Positions 44,246-53,289 of a stretch of 64,000 nucleotides of DNA are shown piece by piece. The stretch is from Rhizobium sp. CSW-27 (lineage in GTDB: Bacteria; Pseudomonadota; Alphaproteobacteria; Rhizobiales; Rhizobiaceae): assembly GCF_018760785.1 (NCBI RefSeq), contig NZ_JAHHZO010000003.1, forward strand, positions 62,001 through 126,000, written 5' to 3'. Under the pieces are notes generated by a model that was given only the letters and a program-made list of their open reading frames with translations, searched no databases and had not been told where the DNA came from. The number at the start of each line of letters is the position of its first letter. Within the stretch, counting starts at the first letter, position 1. The position numbers and the translations under genes were made by a program.

Positions 44246-45196
44246 TCAATCCTCCCGCTGGCGGCGGAACTGGACGACAGTCACGACCAGCACCAGAAGG
44301 AAAAGGACGAGCGCGATCATGCTGGAATAACCGAGATCCCAGGAAATGAAGGCCTCGTTATAGATGTGGTAGACGAGCACGAGCGTCGACGTTCCGGGCC
44401 CGCCCTGCGTGATCATGTAGACCTGATCGAATACCTTGAAGGACTGGATGGTCAGCATCACGGTGACGAAGAAGGTGGTGGGCGCCAGCTGCGGCAGTGT
44501 CACGTGGATGAACTTCTGCCAGGCATTGGCGCCATCGAGGCCTGCCGCCTCGTAAAGTTCCGAATTGATGCCCTGCAGGCCGGCGAGGTAGATCACCATG
44601 TAGTAACCCATGCTCTTCCAGATGCCGAACAGGATGACAGTGACCATCGCCCAGTGCCGGTCGGCCGCCCAGCCGGGCAGATCCTCCGGCGGAATGCCGA
44701 TCGTGTAGAGCAGCATGTTGACCGGCCCCATTTCGGGGTTGAACACCATGTTCCAGACCACTGCGACGGCCACCAGCGAGGCGACATAGGGGAAGAACAT
44801 GGCCGTGCGGAAAAAGTCGCGGCCGAAAATCTTCTGGTTCAGCAGAATGGCGAGACCGAGCGCGCAGGCAAGCGTCAAAGGCACCGAGACGGCGGTGTAG
44901 ATGATCGTATTCCAGAAGGCATCGATAAAGGCGCGGTCTTCGAACAGCCGCCAGAAATTGTCGAGGCCGGCAAACTCGATCGGGTTCGAGCCGTCCCAAT
45001 GCATGAAGGCCAGCGCGAAGGCGAACAAGATCGGCCCGAGCGTAAAGACGGCGAATCCGAGAAAATTCGGCGCAATGAAGGAATAGGCGATCAGCGCGTT
45101 CTCGATCCGCCGCCTGCGTCGCGAGACGACACGCACCTTGCGGCGGACCGTGGTTGCCGGTTGCCTGTCAGACATGGCTGGGCTTAACGTCGTCAC
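44246..45196 (-). CDS. CUT1 sugar ABC transporter permease, MalF-like
   Basis: First gene of the uronate operon, 316 residues. It has a basic cytoplasmic N-terminus (RRKVRVVSRRRRRIENALIAYSF), then six membrane segments and the EAA loop ELYEAAGLDGANAWQKFIHVTLPQL. The ATG at 45202 sits directly on the GGAGG site, so the GTG at 45196, six bases beyond it, is the better start; the ATG at 45175 has no good site. Divergent from the heparinase-like gene. Confidence 0.85.
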   Translation of the reverse strand: MTTLSPAMSDRQPATTVRRKVRVVSRRRRRIENALIAYSFIAPNFLGFAVFTLGPILFAFALAFMHWDGSNPIEFAGLDNFWRLFEDRAFIDAFWNTIIYTAVSVPLTLACALGLAILLNQKIFGRDFFRTAMFFPYVASLVAVAVVWNMVFNPEMGPVNMLLYTIGIPPEDLPGWAADRHWAMVTVILFGIWKSMGYYMVIYLAGLQGINSELYEAAGLDGANAWQKFIHVTLPQLAPTTFFVTVMLTIQSFKVFDQVYMITQGGPGTSTLVLVYHIYNEAFISWDLGYSSMIALVLFLLVLVVTVVQFRRQRED

Positions 45197-45433
45197 CCGC
45201 ATCCTCCCATGGACAATGGAAGCCTCCGCCTCCAGTCCGCTTGCGCAGCATGCGCACCTTCACTCCACCCGGCCGCCGTAACCGGCAACCGGCCTCCCGT
45301 CGTCTGAATAGCACGAATCAGCGAGTGGTCAAACAAATTGATATTAGATCAGACCAATCTGCTGGATACGTTGAAATAGGTATGATAGGTGTGCGATAGC
45401 AATCGGCCGAGGACGGGCCGCGGAGGAGGGCGT
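45197..45433. promoter_or_regulatory. Divergent control region with GntR-type operator candidates
   Basis: A 237-bp region between the permease operon and the heparinase-like gene. It contains ATAGGTATGAT (45376-45386), shared with the GntR gene upstream region, and at 45334-45356 a loosely symmetric TTGATATTAGATCAGACCAA segment resembling FadR-type sites. TTGACC on the minus strand, 16 bases before TATTCA, is a possible promoter for the permease operon. Confidence 0.5.
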
Positions 45434-47230
45434 GTGTTTTCAGGGCGGATCGAATGTCTGGCGCAGTCGCTTGGCGATGTGGCCGCTTCTGCGCTCGGGC
45501 CCTATGGCAGCGATGCCTGGACGGCGCTGCCGTCACAGGTCCGCACACAGCTGGTTGCGAGCGGCGAGGGCGCCCTGGCCGAGCCCTGGCCGCAGATCCT
45601 GGCGAGCGATTACCGCGCCTATGTGAAAACCGGAGACCGCGCCCGGTTCGAAGCCCTTTATTTTGCCCGGCGCCTGAAGCTCAATCACCTGGTGCTGGCG
45701 GAATGCGTCGAACGGCAGGGGCGGTTTCTGGACGCTATCGTCGACGGACTCTGGCTGATCGCGGAAGAAAGCGGCTGGCAGTTGCCAGCCCACAACGCCT
45801 ATGGCCGCGGCGGCCAGCGCCTGCCGCTGCCGAACCCGGCAGATCCCGTCATCGATCTTTTTGCGGCAGAAACCGCGGCCAATATCGCCGCCATTCTGTC
45901 ACTCCTGCGCGCGCCCTTGATCGCCGTCGATCCCGGCCTTTGCCCTCGCCTTGAACAGGAGATCGGCCAGCGCATCCTCGCACCTTATCTCGCGCGCCAC
46001 TTCTGGTGGATGGGCAAGGGCGACGAACGCATGAACAACTGGACGGCATGGATCACCCAGAATGTTCTGCTTTCGGCCTTTCTGCTGCCAACCGCCCAGC
46101 CTCAACGGCGGGCGGTGGCGCAAAAGGCACTGTCCAGCCTGGACGCCTTCCTCAAGGACTATGCAGAAGACGGCGCCTGCGAGGAGGGTGTCGTCTATTA
46201 CCGCCATGCCGCGCTCTGTCTTCATGGTGCGATGACCGTGCTGGACGAGGCATCGCCCGGCCTGATGGCACCGCTTTGGCAGCACCCGAAAATCCGTAAC
46301 ATGGCGGAATTCATCCTGCACATGCATGTGGCGGACGATTACTACTTCAACTTTGCCGATGCGGCGGCGGTGGTGGAGCCCTGCGGCGCGCGCGAATTCC
46401 TGTTCGGCAAGGCCGTCGGCTCGCTGCCGCTGCAGGATTTTGCCGCTGCCGACTGGCGACGTTCCGCGAGCCGGTTGATGCCGAACGAATGGAACCTCTG
46501 GTATCGGCTGCAGGCCATCGCCGCGGCAGGCGAAATCGAAAGCTGGACGCGTGATGTGCCGGCCAAGTCGGACAGCCTCTATCCCGGCATAGGTCTCGCG
46601 ATCGCCCGCGACGGTCGTTATGCGCTGGCGGTCAAGGGCGGCCACAATGGCGAAAGCCACAATCATAACGATGTGGGCAGCATCACGCTCTACAAGGACG
46701 GCCAGCCGCTGCTGATCGATGTCGGCGTCGAGACCTATACGGCAAAGACCTTCTCGCCACGCCGCTACGAAATCTGGACCATGCAATCGGCCTATCACAA
46801 CCTGCCCAGCTTCGGGGACGTGATGCAGCGCGACGGGGAGGCTTTTGCCGCACGGGATTTCGCCGCGCGGTTCGACACGGAAATGGCCGAGATTTCGCTC
46901 GATATCGCCGGAGCCTACCCGCCGGAGGCAGAGCTTCAAGCCTATCGGCGCAGTGTCCGCCTGCTGCGCGGCCGGCATGTCGAGATCCGCGACGAGCATG
47001 AGGGAAGCCGCCCGGCGATCCTGTCGCTGATGACGCTGATGGAGCCCGATGTGCAGGACGGTGTGATCCGGCTCGGGGAACTGGCCCGCATCCACCTGCA
47101 GGGCGCCGGGCCGATCACGGCAGAGCCGCTTGACATCACCGATGCCCGGCTGCGGCAAAGCTGGCCGGCGCGGCTTTACCGCCTTCTCGTGCCGCTTGCC
47201 GGGCCGAGTCTGACATTGACGATCGTTTAA
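45434..47230 (+). CDS. Heparinase II/III-like protein
   Basis: A 598-residue protein. The N-terminal two-thirds form a probable alpha/alpha barrel with NNWTAWITQNV (about 201-211) and the conserved YYRHAALCLHG tract. The C-terminal beta domain contains the heparinase II/III motif GGHNGESHNHNDVGSITLY, with HNHND at 409-413, the probable metal/catalytic cluster. It has no clear signal peptide, so it would act in the cytoplasm on imported oligomers, perhaps as a lyase or hydrolase. The start is the GTG at 45434 after GGAGGAGGG; an upstream GTG at 45389 falls inside the operator region. Confidence 0.82.
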   Translation: MFSGRIECLAQSLGDVAASALGPYGSDAWTALPSQVRTQLVASGEGALAEPWPQILASDYRAYVKTGDRARFEALYFARRLKLNHLVLAECVERQGRFLDAIVDGLWLIAEESGWQLPAHNAYGRGGQRLPLPNPADPVIDLFAAETAANIAAILSLLRAPLIAVDPGLCPRLEQEIGQRILAPYLARHFWWMGKGDERMNNWTAWITQNVLLSAFLLPTAQPQRRAVAQKALSSLDAFLKDYAEDGACEEGVVYYRHAALCLHGAMTVLDEASPGLMAPLWQHPKIRNMAEFILHMHVADDYYFNFADAAAVVEPCGAREFLFGKAVGSLPLQDFAAADWRRSASRLMPNEWNLWYRLQAIAAAGEIESWTRDVPAKSDSLYPGIGLAIARDGRYALAVKGGHNGESHNHNDVGSITLYKDGQPLLIDVGVETYTAKTFSPRRYEIWTMQSAYHNLPSFGDVMQRDGEAFAARDFAARFDTEMAEISLDIAGAYPPEAELQAYRRSVRLLRGRHVEIRDEHEGSRPAILSLMTLMEPDVQDGVIRLGELARIHLQGAGPITAEPLDITDARLRQSWPARLYRLLVPLAGPSLTLTIV

Positions 47231-47242
47231 GGAGAAAAACGC

Positions 47243-48028
47243 ATGCAGTTGACCCTCAAGGTGACGGACGCCTCGGGAGCGGTGAAGACAGAGGCCACCG
47301 GAGACGACGAGGTGCTTCTCGTGCACGACGCCGCCTACGAGGATGGCGACCGTCTTGTGGTCACGGCCGCCGGGGCCGGCCACATATGGCTGTCTCTCGA
47401 TGCCACGCTGATGCCGGCCCTGCTTTACCTCGCGCAATCGCCGTTCAGCTTCACCATTCCCTTCGGCGAAAAACGCATGCCCTATGCACCGCAAGCCTTT
47501 CTCGGAGCCCTGCATCGTCTGCATGTTCGTCGGGCCGAGCCCTGCGAAGTCGCCGCGCGACGCAATCTGGCCCTCAACCCGATGGACCAGCATGGCAACC
47601 GGACGCTCTTCCCGCGTGCCGAGGCCACGGTGGAGACCCGTGGCGAGGCGCAATTTGCCGCCCGAAACGCCATTGACGGCGAGAAGGCCAGCTTCGATCA
47701 CGGCTCCTGGCCCTTCACCAGCTGGGGCATCAACAAGGATCCCGATGCCGCGCTGACGATCGCATTCGGCCGGCCGGTGCGGATTGACGAAGTGGTGCTC
47801 TATCTGCGCGCCGACTTTCCTCACGATGCCTGGTGGCAGGCAGCAAGCCTCAGCTTTTCGGATGGCAGCACGACCGAGGTGACATTGCAGAAATCCGGCA
47901 AAGGCCAGAAATTTGCGCTGGAGCCGCGCGTCGTGGACTGGGTCAGGCTGCATTCGCTGGTCAAGGCGGAAGACCCTTCGCCTTATCCGGCGCTGACGCA
48001 GATCGAAATCTGGGGAACGGACGCCTGA
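47243..48028 (+). CDS. Discoidin-like carbohydrate-binding protein
   Basis: A 261-residue protein cotranscribed with the heparinase-like gene (13-base gap, site AAGGAGAAA). The N-terminal half is beta-rich and unrecognised (VTDASGAVKTEATGDDEVLLVHDAAYEDGDRLVV). The C-terminal half resembles an F5/8 type C (CBM32-like) fold: ARRNLALNP, RNAIDGEKASFDHGSWPFTSWGINKDPDAALTIAFGRPVRIDEVVLYLRADFPHDAWW and a final VRLHSL...ALTQIEIWG. No signal peptide is visible, which is odd for a glycan-binding module. It may hold substrate for the neighbouring enzyme. Confidence 0.6.
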   Translation: MQLTLKVTDASGAVKTEATGDDEVLLVHDAAYEDGDRLVVTAAGAGHIWLSLDATLMPALLYLAQSPFSFTIPFGEKRMPYAPQAFLGALHRLHVRRAEPCEVAARRNLALNPMDQHGNRTLFPRAEATVETRGEAQFAARNAIDGEKASFDHGSWPFTSWGINKDPDAALTIAFGRPVRIDEVVLYLRADFPHDAWWQAASLSFSDGSTTEVTLQKSGKGQKFALEPRVVDWVRLHSLVKAEDPSPYPALTQIEIWGTDA

Positions 48029-48052
48029 TGCCGGGGCAGGCGGCCCGGCATC
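48027..48052. terminator. Stem-loop between convergent genes
   Basis: GATGCCGGG (48027-48035) and CCCGGCATC (48044-48052) form a 9-bp stem with an eight-base loop in the 28-bp gap, overlapping the plus-strand stop codon. Likely two-way terminator; no T-run. Confidence 0.45.
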
Positions 48053-48056
48053 CGCC

Positions 48057-48809
48057 TCAGGCCGGGCCTTTGCCGCGCATGTCGCGCAGCAGGTCCCGGT
48101 AGCGCATCTGACTGCCGCGCAGATGCTCCTGCATGGCTTCGCGTGCCGCCTTCTCGTCCCGGTCGGAAATGGCAAGCACGATCGCCTCGTGCTCCTTGTG
48201 GATCAGCTGGCGATAGGCCGTCTGCTCCGCAGCCTGGTTTTCCGGCACCACCTTGGACTGCGGAATCGCGGAGGGGCCGTACTGTTCCAGAAAGCCGACG
48301 AAAAGCGGATTGTTGGTGGCCGCGGCAATGGCCATGTGCAGAGAAAGATCCGCCTCACGGATCGATCGGCTTTCCTCGATGCAGGCAAGCACCGCCGCAT
48401 GACAGGCGAAGATCGCCTCTTCCTGGGCCGGCGAGCGGCGCTGCGCAGCTAGCCCCGCCGCCTCGATTTCCAACGGCGTGCGCACTTCCAGCACCTCGAG
48501 ATCCGAGGAAATCCGGGCCCGGTCGAGCGCGGGCGGCGCGGTCCTTGCCGGCTGCGCTGGCAGCACGAAGATTCCGGCCCCCTGCCGAACATCCACAAGA
48601 CCATCGCAGCGCAGTGCGGTGATCGCCTCGCGGATCACCGTGCGGCTGACGCCATGTGCCTCGGTGAGTTCGATTTCGCTGGGCAGCCGCGCACCCGGCG
48701 CATAGTCGCCACTGAGGATCGCCTGCCTGAGGCTCTCCTCCACCCTGGCGACCAGCGAGCCCGTCGGCTTGCCGCGATGTCTTGTCTGAACTGCCAATGT
48801 CCCACGCAC
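48057..48809 (-). CDS. GntR-family transcriptional regulator, FCD type
   Basis: Regulator of about 250 residues. Winged helix: QAILSGDYAPGARLPSEIELTEAHGVSRTVIREAITALRCDGLVDVRQGAGIFVL. FCD domain: LSLHMAIAAATNNPLFVGFL and HEAIVLAISDRDEKAAREAM. The start is uncertain. The GTG at 48809 and TTG at 48797 lie close to the domain; the in-frame TTG at 48872 would put an operator-like repeat inside the coding region. It likely controls the uronate locus, whose control region shares that repeat. Confidence 0.8.
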   Translation of the reverse strand: MRGTLAVQTRHRGKPTGSLVARVEESLRQAILSGDYAPGARLPSEIELTEAHGVSRTVIREAITALRCDGLVDVRQGAGIFVLPAQPARTAPPALDRARISSDLEVLEVRTPLEIEAAGLAAQRRSPAQEEAIFACHAAVLACIEESRSIREADLSLHMAIAAATNNPLFVGFLEQYGPSAIPQSKVVPENQAAEQTAYRQLIHKEHEAIVLAISDRDEKAAREAMQEHLRGSQMRYRDLLRDMRGKGPA

Positions 48810-48838
48810 CGTGTCGTTCGTGTCAAACGCGATGCATA

Positions 48839-48900
48839 ATAGGTATGATGACTTTAGGCCTTTTACAATCAATATCGACGAATTGGCGAATAGATATGAT
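48839..48900. promoter_or_regulatory. Repeated ATAGGTATGAT operator candidates
   Basis: ATAGGTATGAT at 48839-48849 and the one-mismatch ATAGATATGAT at 48890-48900, spaced 51 bp, in the 134-bp gap between the SMP-30 gene and the GntR gene. A third copy is at 45376-45386 before the heparinase-like gene. All three are plus-strand and preceded by an A. They are good candidates for binding by the GntR protein. Confidence 0.6.
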
Positions 48901-48943
48901 GATTACCTGTCGGATCGCCCCCCTCGCAGCGGCCTGAACGCGC

Positions 48944-49846
48944 TCAGACGCCTTGTACATCGACATAGATCGCGTAGAGCGAGCGGGTGGCGGTGATGAA
49001 CAGGCGATTGCGCCGCGGGCCCCCGAAGGTGAGGTTTGCGACCGTCTGCGGCACGAGAATCTTGCCGAGCAGCGTGCCATCCGGCGCAAGGCAATGAACG
49101 CCGTCGCCGGCGCTCGTCCAGAGATTGCCGGCGGTATCCAGCCTGAAGCCGTCCGGCAGTCCAGCATCGAGGCGGCAGAAGATGCGGCCATTTGCCAACC
49201 GCAGGCCATCCACCACATCGAACACACGAATGATCGGCTCGGCAGACGGGTCATGGCTGACGGCGGAATCGGCAACGTAGAGCCTTGTCTCGTCGGGGGA
49301 GAAGGCAAGGCCGTTCGGCTGGCCGAAATCGTCGACGACGGAGGTCAACGTACCAGTGGCCGGATCGAGGCGGAACACGTTGCGACACGCCTGTTCCGGC
49401 TCGGCCTGGAAGCCCTCGTAGTTCGAACGGATACCATAAGTCGGATCGGTGAACCACACGGTCCCGTCCGACTTTACCACCACATCGTTGGGCGAGTTCA
49501 GGCGACGTCCCTCGAAACGATCGGCGAGCACGGTGATGCTCCCGTCATACTCCGTGCGGATGACCCGGCGCCCGCCATGTTCGCAGGAAACAAGCCGCCC
49601 CTCGCGGTCACGCGTGTTGCCGTTGACGAAATTGGACGGCTCACGGAACACGGAAACGCCCTGGCCCGGAACGTAGCGCAGCATGCGCTGGTTAGGGATA
49701 TCGCTGAAGATCAGCAGGCCATGATCGGCAAACCACACCGGCCCCTCGGCCCAGCGGCAGCCGGAATAGAGTTCCTCCAGCGCAGCGCTTGGAATGATCA
49801 TCTGCTGGAAGCGCGGATCGTGGATCTGGAAGAGGGAACTGCTCAT
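48944..49846 (-). CDS. SMP-30/gluconolactonase-family protein
   Basis: A six-bladed beta-propeller lactonase of 300 residues. Family marks are EGPVWFADHGLLIFSDIPNQRML (metal Glu), FVNGNTRDREGRLVSCEHGGRRV, RRLNSPNDVVVKSDGTVWFTDPTYGI (Asn/Asp ligands) and FGQPNGLAFSPDETRLYVADS. It probably opens a sugar lactone made from the sugar carried by the CUT2 importer, of which it is the last gene. No signal peptide. Start ATG 49846 after AAGGCAG; a long upstream frame through the permease is not real. Confidence 0.88.
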   Translation of the reverse strand: MSSSLFQIHDPRFQQMIIPSAALEELYSGCRWAEGPVWFADHGLLIFSDIPNQRMLRYVPGQGVSVFREPSNFVNGNTRDREGRLVSCEHGGRRVIRTEYDGSITVLADRFEGRRLNSPNDVVVKSDGTVWFTDPTYGIRSNYEGFQAEPEQACRNVFRLDPATGTLTSVVDDFGQPNGLAFSPDETRLYVADSAVSHDPSAEPIIRVFDVVDGLRLANGRIFCRLDAGLPDGFRLDTAGNLWTSAGDGVHCLAPDGTLLGKILVPQTVANLTFGGPRRNRLFITATRSLYAIYVDVQGV

Positions 49847-49857
49847 GGGACTGCCTT

Positions 49858-50805
49858 TCAGCGCGCGCCGGCGGGGCGGCTTGCCGCAACGATGACGGCG
49901 ATGATGATGAGACCGGTGAGGATGAGGCGTATGCCTGCGCCGAAGCCATAGGTATTGAGCATCGACACCACCAGGAACATGAAGAGCGAGGCGCCCCAGA
50001 TGCCGGGCACGTTGGAATTGCCGCCGGCCACCGCAGAGCCGCCGATAACCACCACGGCAATCGACATCAGCAGGTATTCCGCGCCCATGTTGAGCGCCGC
50101 GCCGCCGGAGAAGCTCGCCAGAAGATAGCCGCAGAAGGCCGCCAGTATTGCACACAGGATATAGGTCAGGCAGCGCGTGCCATCGACCGGGATGCCGGCC
50201 ATGCGGGCGGCCGCGAGCTTCTGCCCGATGGCGGAAATCCAGCGCCCGTAGATCGACCGCTCCAGCAGCCACCAGACGGCGAGCGACACGACGAGGCCGA
50301 CTAGTGCGATGTTCGGTATTCCGAGTGTCGTACCCGTGGCAAAGGCCGCCAGCGCTTCCGGCGGCTTGATGCGCAGGCCGCGGTTCGACCAGATGGCCAT
50401 CGACTGGACGAGAAAGCTCATCGACAGCGTCGCGATGATCGGTGGAATGCGCAGGAGTTTGATCAGCCCGTAATTGGCGAGCCCGATGCACAGGCCGATG
50501 CCGATGGCAATCGCAAGCCCAGGCAGGATCAGAGTGTCCTGCGTATCCATGAACTTCAGCGCCAGCGTGCCGGACAGGGTAATGGTAGCCGGCACAGACA
50601 GGTCGATATTGCCCGGGCCAAGCGTGATGACGAGCATCTGCCCAAGGCCGACCAGAACCGAAAAGGCGGCAAAGGTCAGGGTCGCCTGAGACAGGCCGAA
50701 GGCGGAGGCACCACCGGTGAAGAGAATGGTGACGATGAAGGTGGCAAGTGCGGCGAGCCAGGACCACAGCCAGGGCTTCGACAGGAACGGTTTGAGCGCA
50801 TTCAT
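49858..50805 (-). CDS. CUT2 (ribose-type) ABC transporter permease
   Basis: RbsC-like permease of 315 residues with eight to ten hydrophobic segments. Family marks are GQMLVITLGPGNIDLSVPATITLSG, IPPIIATLSMSFLVQSMAI, and GAEYLLMSIAVVVIGGSAVAGGNSNVPGIWGASLFM. The start is placed at 50805 with GAGG; an ATG at 50817 overlaps the upstream stop and is possible. Forms the channel with the second permease at 50814-51743. Confidence 0.88.
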   Translation of the reverse strand: MNALKPFLSKPWLWSWLAALATFIVTILFTGGASAFGLSQATLTFAAFSVLVGLGQMLVITLGPGNIDLSVPATITLSGTLALKFMDTQDTLILPGLAIAIGIGLCIGLANYGLIKLLRIPPIIATLSMSFLVQSMAIWSNRGLRIKPPEALAAFATGTTLGIPNIALVGLVVSLAVWWLLERSIYGRWISAIGQKLAAARMAGIPVDGTRCLTYILCAILAAFCGYLLASFSGGAALNMGAEYLLMSIAVVVIGGSAVAGGNSNVPGIWGASLFMFLVVSMLNTYGFGAGIRLILTGLIIIAVIVAASRPAGAR

Positions 50806-50813
50806 GATCGACC

Positions 50814-51743
50814 TCATGCCTCCCGCCGGGCGAGAAGGAGGCGCAGGCCAAGCACGATGATCAGCACCGCGCCCTGCGCGCCGATCTGCCAGTCGGGCGA
50901 AATCCGCAGGAAGGAAAGAAAGGAGCCGGCCAGCGTCAGCGTCAGCGCGCCGATGACCGCGCCCACCGGCGAAACACGACCGCCGACGAATTCTCCGCCG
51001 CCGAGGATCACCCCGGCAATCGACAGAAGCGTGTATCGCAGAGCGATATTGGCATCGGCCGAGGTCGTGACCCCCACCAGCGCCATTCCGGCCAGCACCG
51101 AGAAGAAAGCCGAAAGCGCATAGGCCGCCGCCTTGATCTTCATGACCGACCAGCCGGCCCGCGCCACGGAGCGTGCATTGCCGCCGATGCCACGGATTGC
51201 GACGCCGAGGGTCGAGCGCATGACCAGCAGATGGGCGACCACCGCAATCACCACACTGGCAATGATGGCCAGCGGCACGAAGGGTGTCGAGGCCGTCATC
51301 AGTGCCCGTAGCCAGCCGGCCGCCTGTCCACCCGGCGAGGGCAGGATCAACACCGCCAGGCCGCCCCAGACGAAGCTCATGCCGAGCGTCACCACGATGG
51401 AGGGCAGGTCGCGCAGGTGGATGAGGATGCCGATCAGTGCATAGACGCAGATCGCCCCGAGGAGGATGGCGACCGCCACCAGCGGCGCCGTCGGCAGGTA
51501 GACCGCGGTGACGCAGGCTGAAAAGCTCACGAAGGTGCCGATCGACAGATCGAGATCGTTGACGGCAATCACCAGCATCTGTGCAATCGTGGCAAGCGCG
51601 ATCGGCACCGCCAGGTTGAACAGCAGGTTCATGCCCATATAGCTCATGGCGCGCGGCTGCAGCCAGAAGACGGCAGCCAGCAGGACTGCCAGCGACAGAA
51701 CCGGGATCATCAGGCGGATGGCCTGCGGGGACAATCTGGTCAT
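50814..51743 (-). CDS. CUT2 (ribose-type) ABC transporter permease
   Basis: Second RbsC-like permease, 309 residues: [35 protein letters not shown] near the N-terminus, [20 protein letters not shown], and [32 protein letters not shown]. Two different permeases rather than one homodimer suggest a heteromeric channel, as in AraH/XylH variants with split genes. ATG at 51743 overlaps the ATPase stop (ATGA). Confidence 0.88.
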   Translation of the reverse strand: MTRLSPQAIRLMIPVLSLAVLLAAVFWLQPRAMSYMGMNLLFNLAVPIALATIAQMLVIAVNDLDLSIGTFVSFSACVTAVYLPTAPLVAVAILLGAICVYALIGILIHLRDLPSIVVTLGMSFVWGGLAVLILPSPGGQAAGWLRALMTASTPFVPLAIIASVVIAVVAHLLVMRSTLGVAIRGIGGNARSVARAGWSVMKIKAAAYALSAFFSVLAGMALVGVTTSADANIALRYTLLSIAGVILGGGEFVGGRVSPVGAVIGALTLTLAGSFLSFLRISPDWQIGAQGAVLIIVLGLRLLLARREA

Positions 51744-53215
51744 GCGGCTTCTCCCTGGAAGGAGGCGGCCAGCACGCGCTCCTCGCTGATGTCGTCACCG
51801 GTCAGTTCGGCCACCATCACGCCGTCGCGGAACACGTAGACACGGTCGCAGAGGCAGATTTCATCCATCTCCGTCGAATACCAGATGAAGGTTCGCCCCG
51901 CTTCCGCCTCTGCGCGGATGATGCCGTACACATCCTGCTTGGTGCCGATATCGACGCCGCGCATCGGATCGTCCATCAGCACGATGGCGGCGGGCGTGGC
52001 GAGCGCCCGGGCGAACAGAACCTTCTGCTGGTTGCCGCCCGACAGCGAAAGGATCGGATTGCCCATGTCCGGCGTGCGGATTGCCATGCGGCTCTTCCAT
52101 TCGCCGCCAAGCGCGGTTTCCTCGCCGTGGGCGATGGTGGAAAGACGCGAAAGCGCGCCGAGATCGCCGATGGACAGGTTGCGCAGGATGCTCCACAGCG
52201 GGAAGGTGCCGTTGAGCGCGCGATCGCCCGCCACGAAGGCCACCTCCTGCGGGCGTTTCGGCAGCCAGCTGGAGGAGCGGCTGCGGAAGAGCGACAACAG
52301 CATGTCCGTCTGCCCATGTCCGCCAAGCCCCGCCAGGCCGACGATCTCGCCCCTGCGGGCCGCAAATGCCGTGGCAGCCCCGGCCGCGGCCGGCAGGCTG
52401 ACGGCAAGTGGTGCCTTCGACAGATCCCGCGCGCCGGCGCGAACCTTTTCCTTTACGACACTGCCCATGGCCTCGACCAGGCTCTTGCCGCTGAAGCCGG
52501 AAACCGGCCGGTTTGCGACCACCTTGCCATCCTTCATCACCACGATGCGGGTTGAGGTGGAGAGGATTTCGCCGAGAATATGCGAGATCAGCAGCACCGA
52601 GCCGCCGCCCGCCACATAGCGGCGCACATGCGCCATCAGCTGTTCGGCCAGCGCCGCATCCAGAGAGGAGGTCGGCTCGTCCAGAATCACAAGCCGCGGA
52701 GGCGTGCCGATCGAGAGGAAATTGATGGCAATTTCCACCATCTGCCGTTCAGTGATCGGCAGCTCGGCCACCGTTGCCGCGCAATCCACGCGGTTGCCCG
52801 GGAAGATTTCCGAAAGCTTGGCGCGGATCAGCGACAGCGCCTCGCGCCGCCAGCCGACGCCGGTCAGTCCCTGATGCATCAGCCGGATGTTTTCCGCCAC
52901 CGTCAGGTTGGGACACAGCGAAAGTTCCTGGAACACGCAGCGCACGCCCCCGGCGCGCGCCGCCGAAACGCCGCCGCCAGCAGCATCGACCGCGCCATAG
53001 GCAAGACTGCCCTGATGCGGCGTGAGGCCGCCATTGATCACATTGACGATGGTGGACTTGCCGGCCCCGTTGTGGCCGACCAGCCCCAGTGTCTCGCCGG
53101 GGTGGATATCGAGATCGACGCCATCCAGGGCGGTGACCGCACCAAAGGCGACACGGACGCCGCGCACCGAAACGACCGGGCACGTTTCACTTTCTGAAAT
53201 CATGGAGCGAACCAT
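51740..53215 (-). CDS. CUT2 ABC transporter ATPase, double-domain RbsA-like
   Basis: A 491-residue ATPase with two nucleotide-binding halves. The first has Walker [12 protein letters not shown] (45-55), [10 protein letters not shown], a degenerate signature [10 protein letters not shown] (154-163) and Walker B LVILDEP (175-181). The second lacks the Walker A lysine ([11 protein letters not shown]), as is normal in this group, and has [15 protein letters not shown] (391-405). Its Walker B reads VLMDDP, so the usual catalytic Glu is Asp416. Start uncertain: neither ATG at 53215 nor 53203 has a clear ribosome site. Confidence 0.88.
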   Translation of the reverse strand: MVRSMISESETCPVVSVRGVRVAFGAVTALDGVDLDIHPGETLGLVGHNGAGKSTIVNVINGGLTPHQGSLAYGAVDAAGGGVSAARAGGVRCVFQELSLCPNLTVAENIRLMHQGLTGVGWRREALSLIRAKLSEIFPGNRVDCAATVAELPITERQMVEIAINFLSIGTPPRLVILDEPTSSLDAALAEQLMAHVRRYVAGGGSVLLISHILGEILSTSTRIVVMKDGKVVANRPVSGFSGKSLVEAMGSVVKEKVRAGARDLSKAPLAVSLPAAAGAATAFAARRGEIVGLAGLGGHGQTDMLLSLFRSRSSSWLPKRPQEVAFVAGDRALNGTFPLWSILRNLSIGDLGALSRLSTIAHGEETALGGEWKSRMAIRTPDMGNPILSLSGGNQQKVLFARALATPAAIVLMDDPMRGVDIGTKQDVYGIIRAEAEAGRTFIWYSTEMDEICLCDRVYVFRDGVMVAELTGDDISEERVLAASFQGEAA

Positions 53216-53238
53216 CGGGACATGCGATTGCGGGAGGA

Positions 53239-53265
53239 CGGAGGCGCCAGGAGGCAGCGCCTCCG
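53239..53265 (-). other. Intercistronic stem-loop after binding-protein gene
   Basis: CGGAGGCGC (53239-53247) and GCGCCTCCG (53257-53265), a perfect 9-bp stem with a nine-base loop, between the binding-protein stop and the ATPase start. Expected to keep ATPase and permease levels below that of the receptor. Confidence 0.55.
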
Positions 53266-53289
53266 CCCGTTGCGGGGGGGGATCCCGCC

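Noticed and set aside
45899..48175. Minus-strand open frame of 758 codons across the heparinase-like region
   Set aside because: The longest antisense frame in the window; composition is rich in Arg, Gly and His with no motif, and it overlaps two plausible genes and part of a third.
48944..50851. Reading the SMP-30 gene as a 635-codon fusion
   Set aside because: The upstream half is the permease DNA in the wrong frame. The ATG at 49846 with AAGGCAG begins exactly at the SMP-30 domain.
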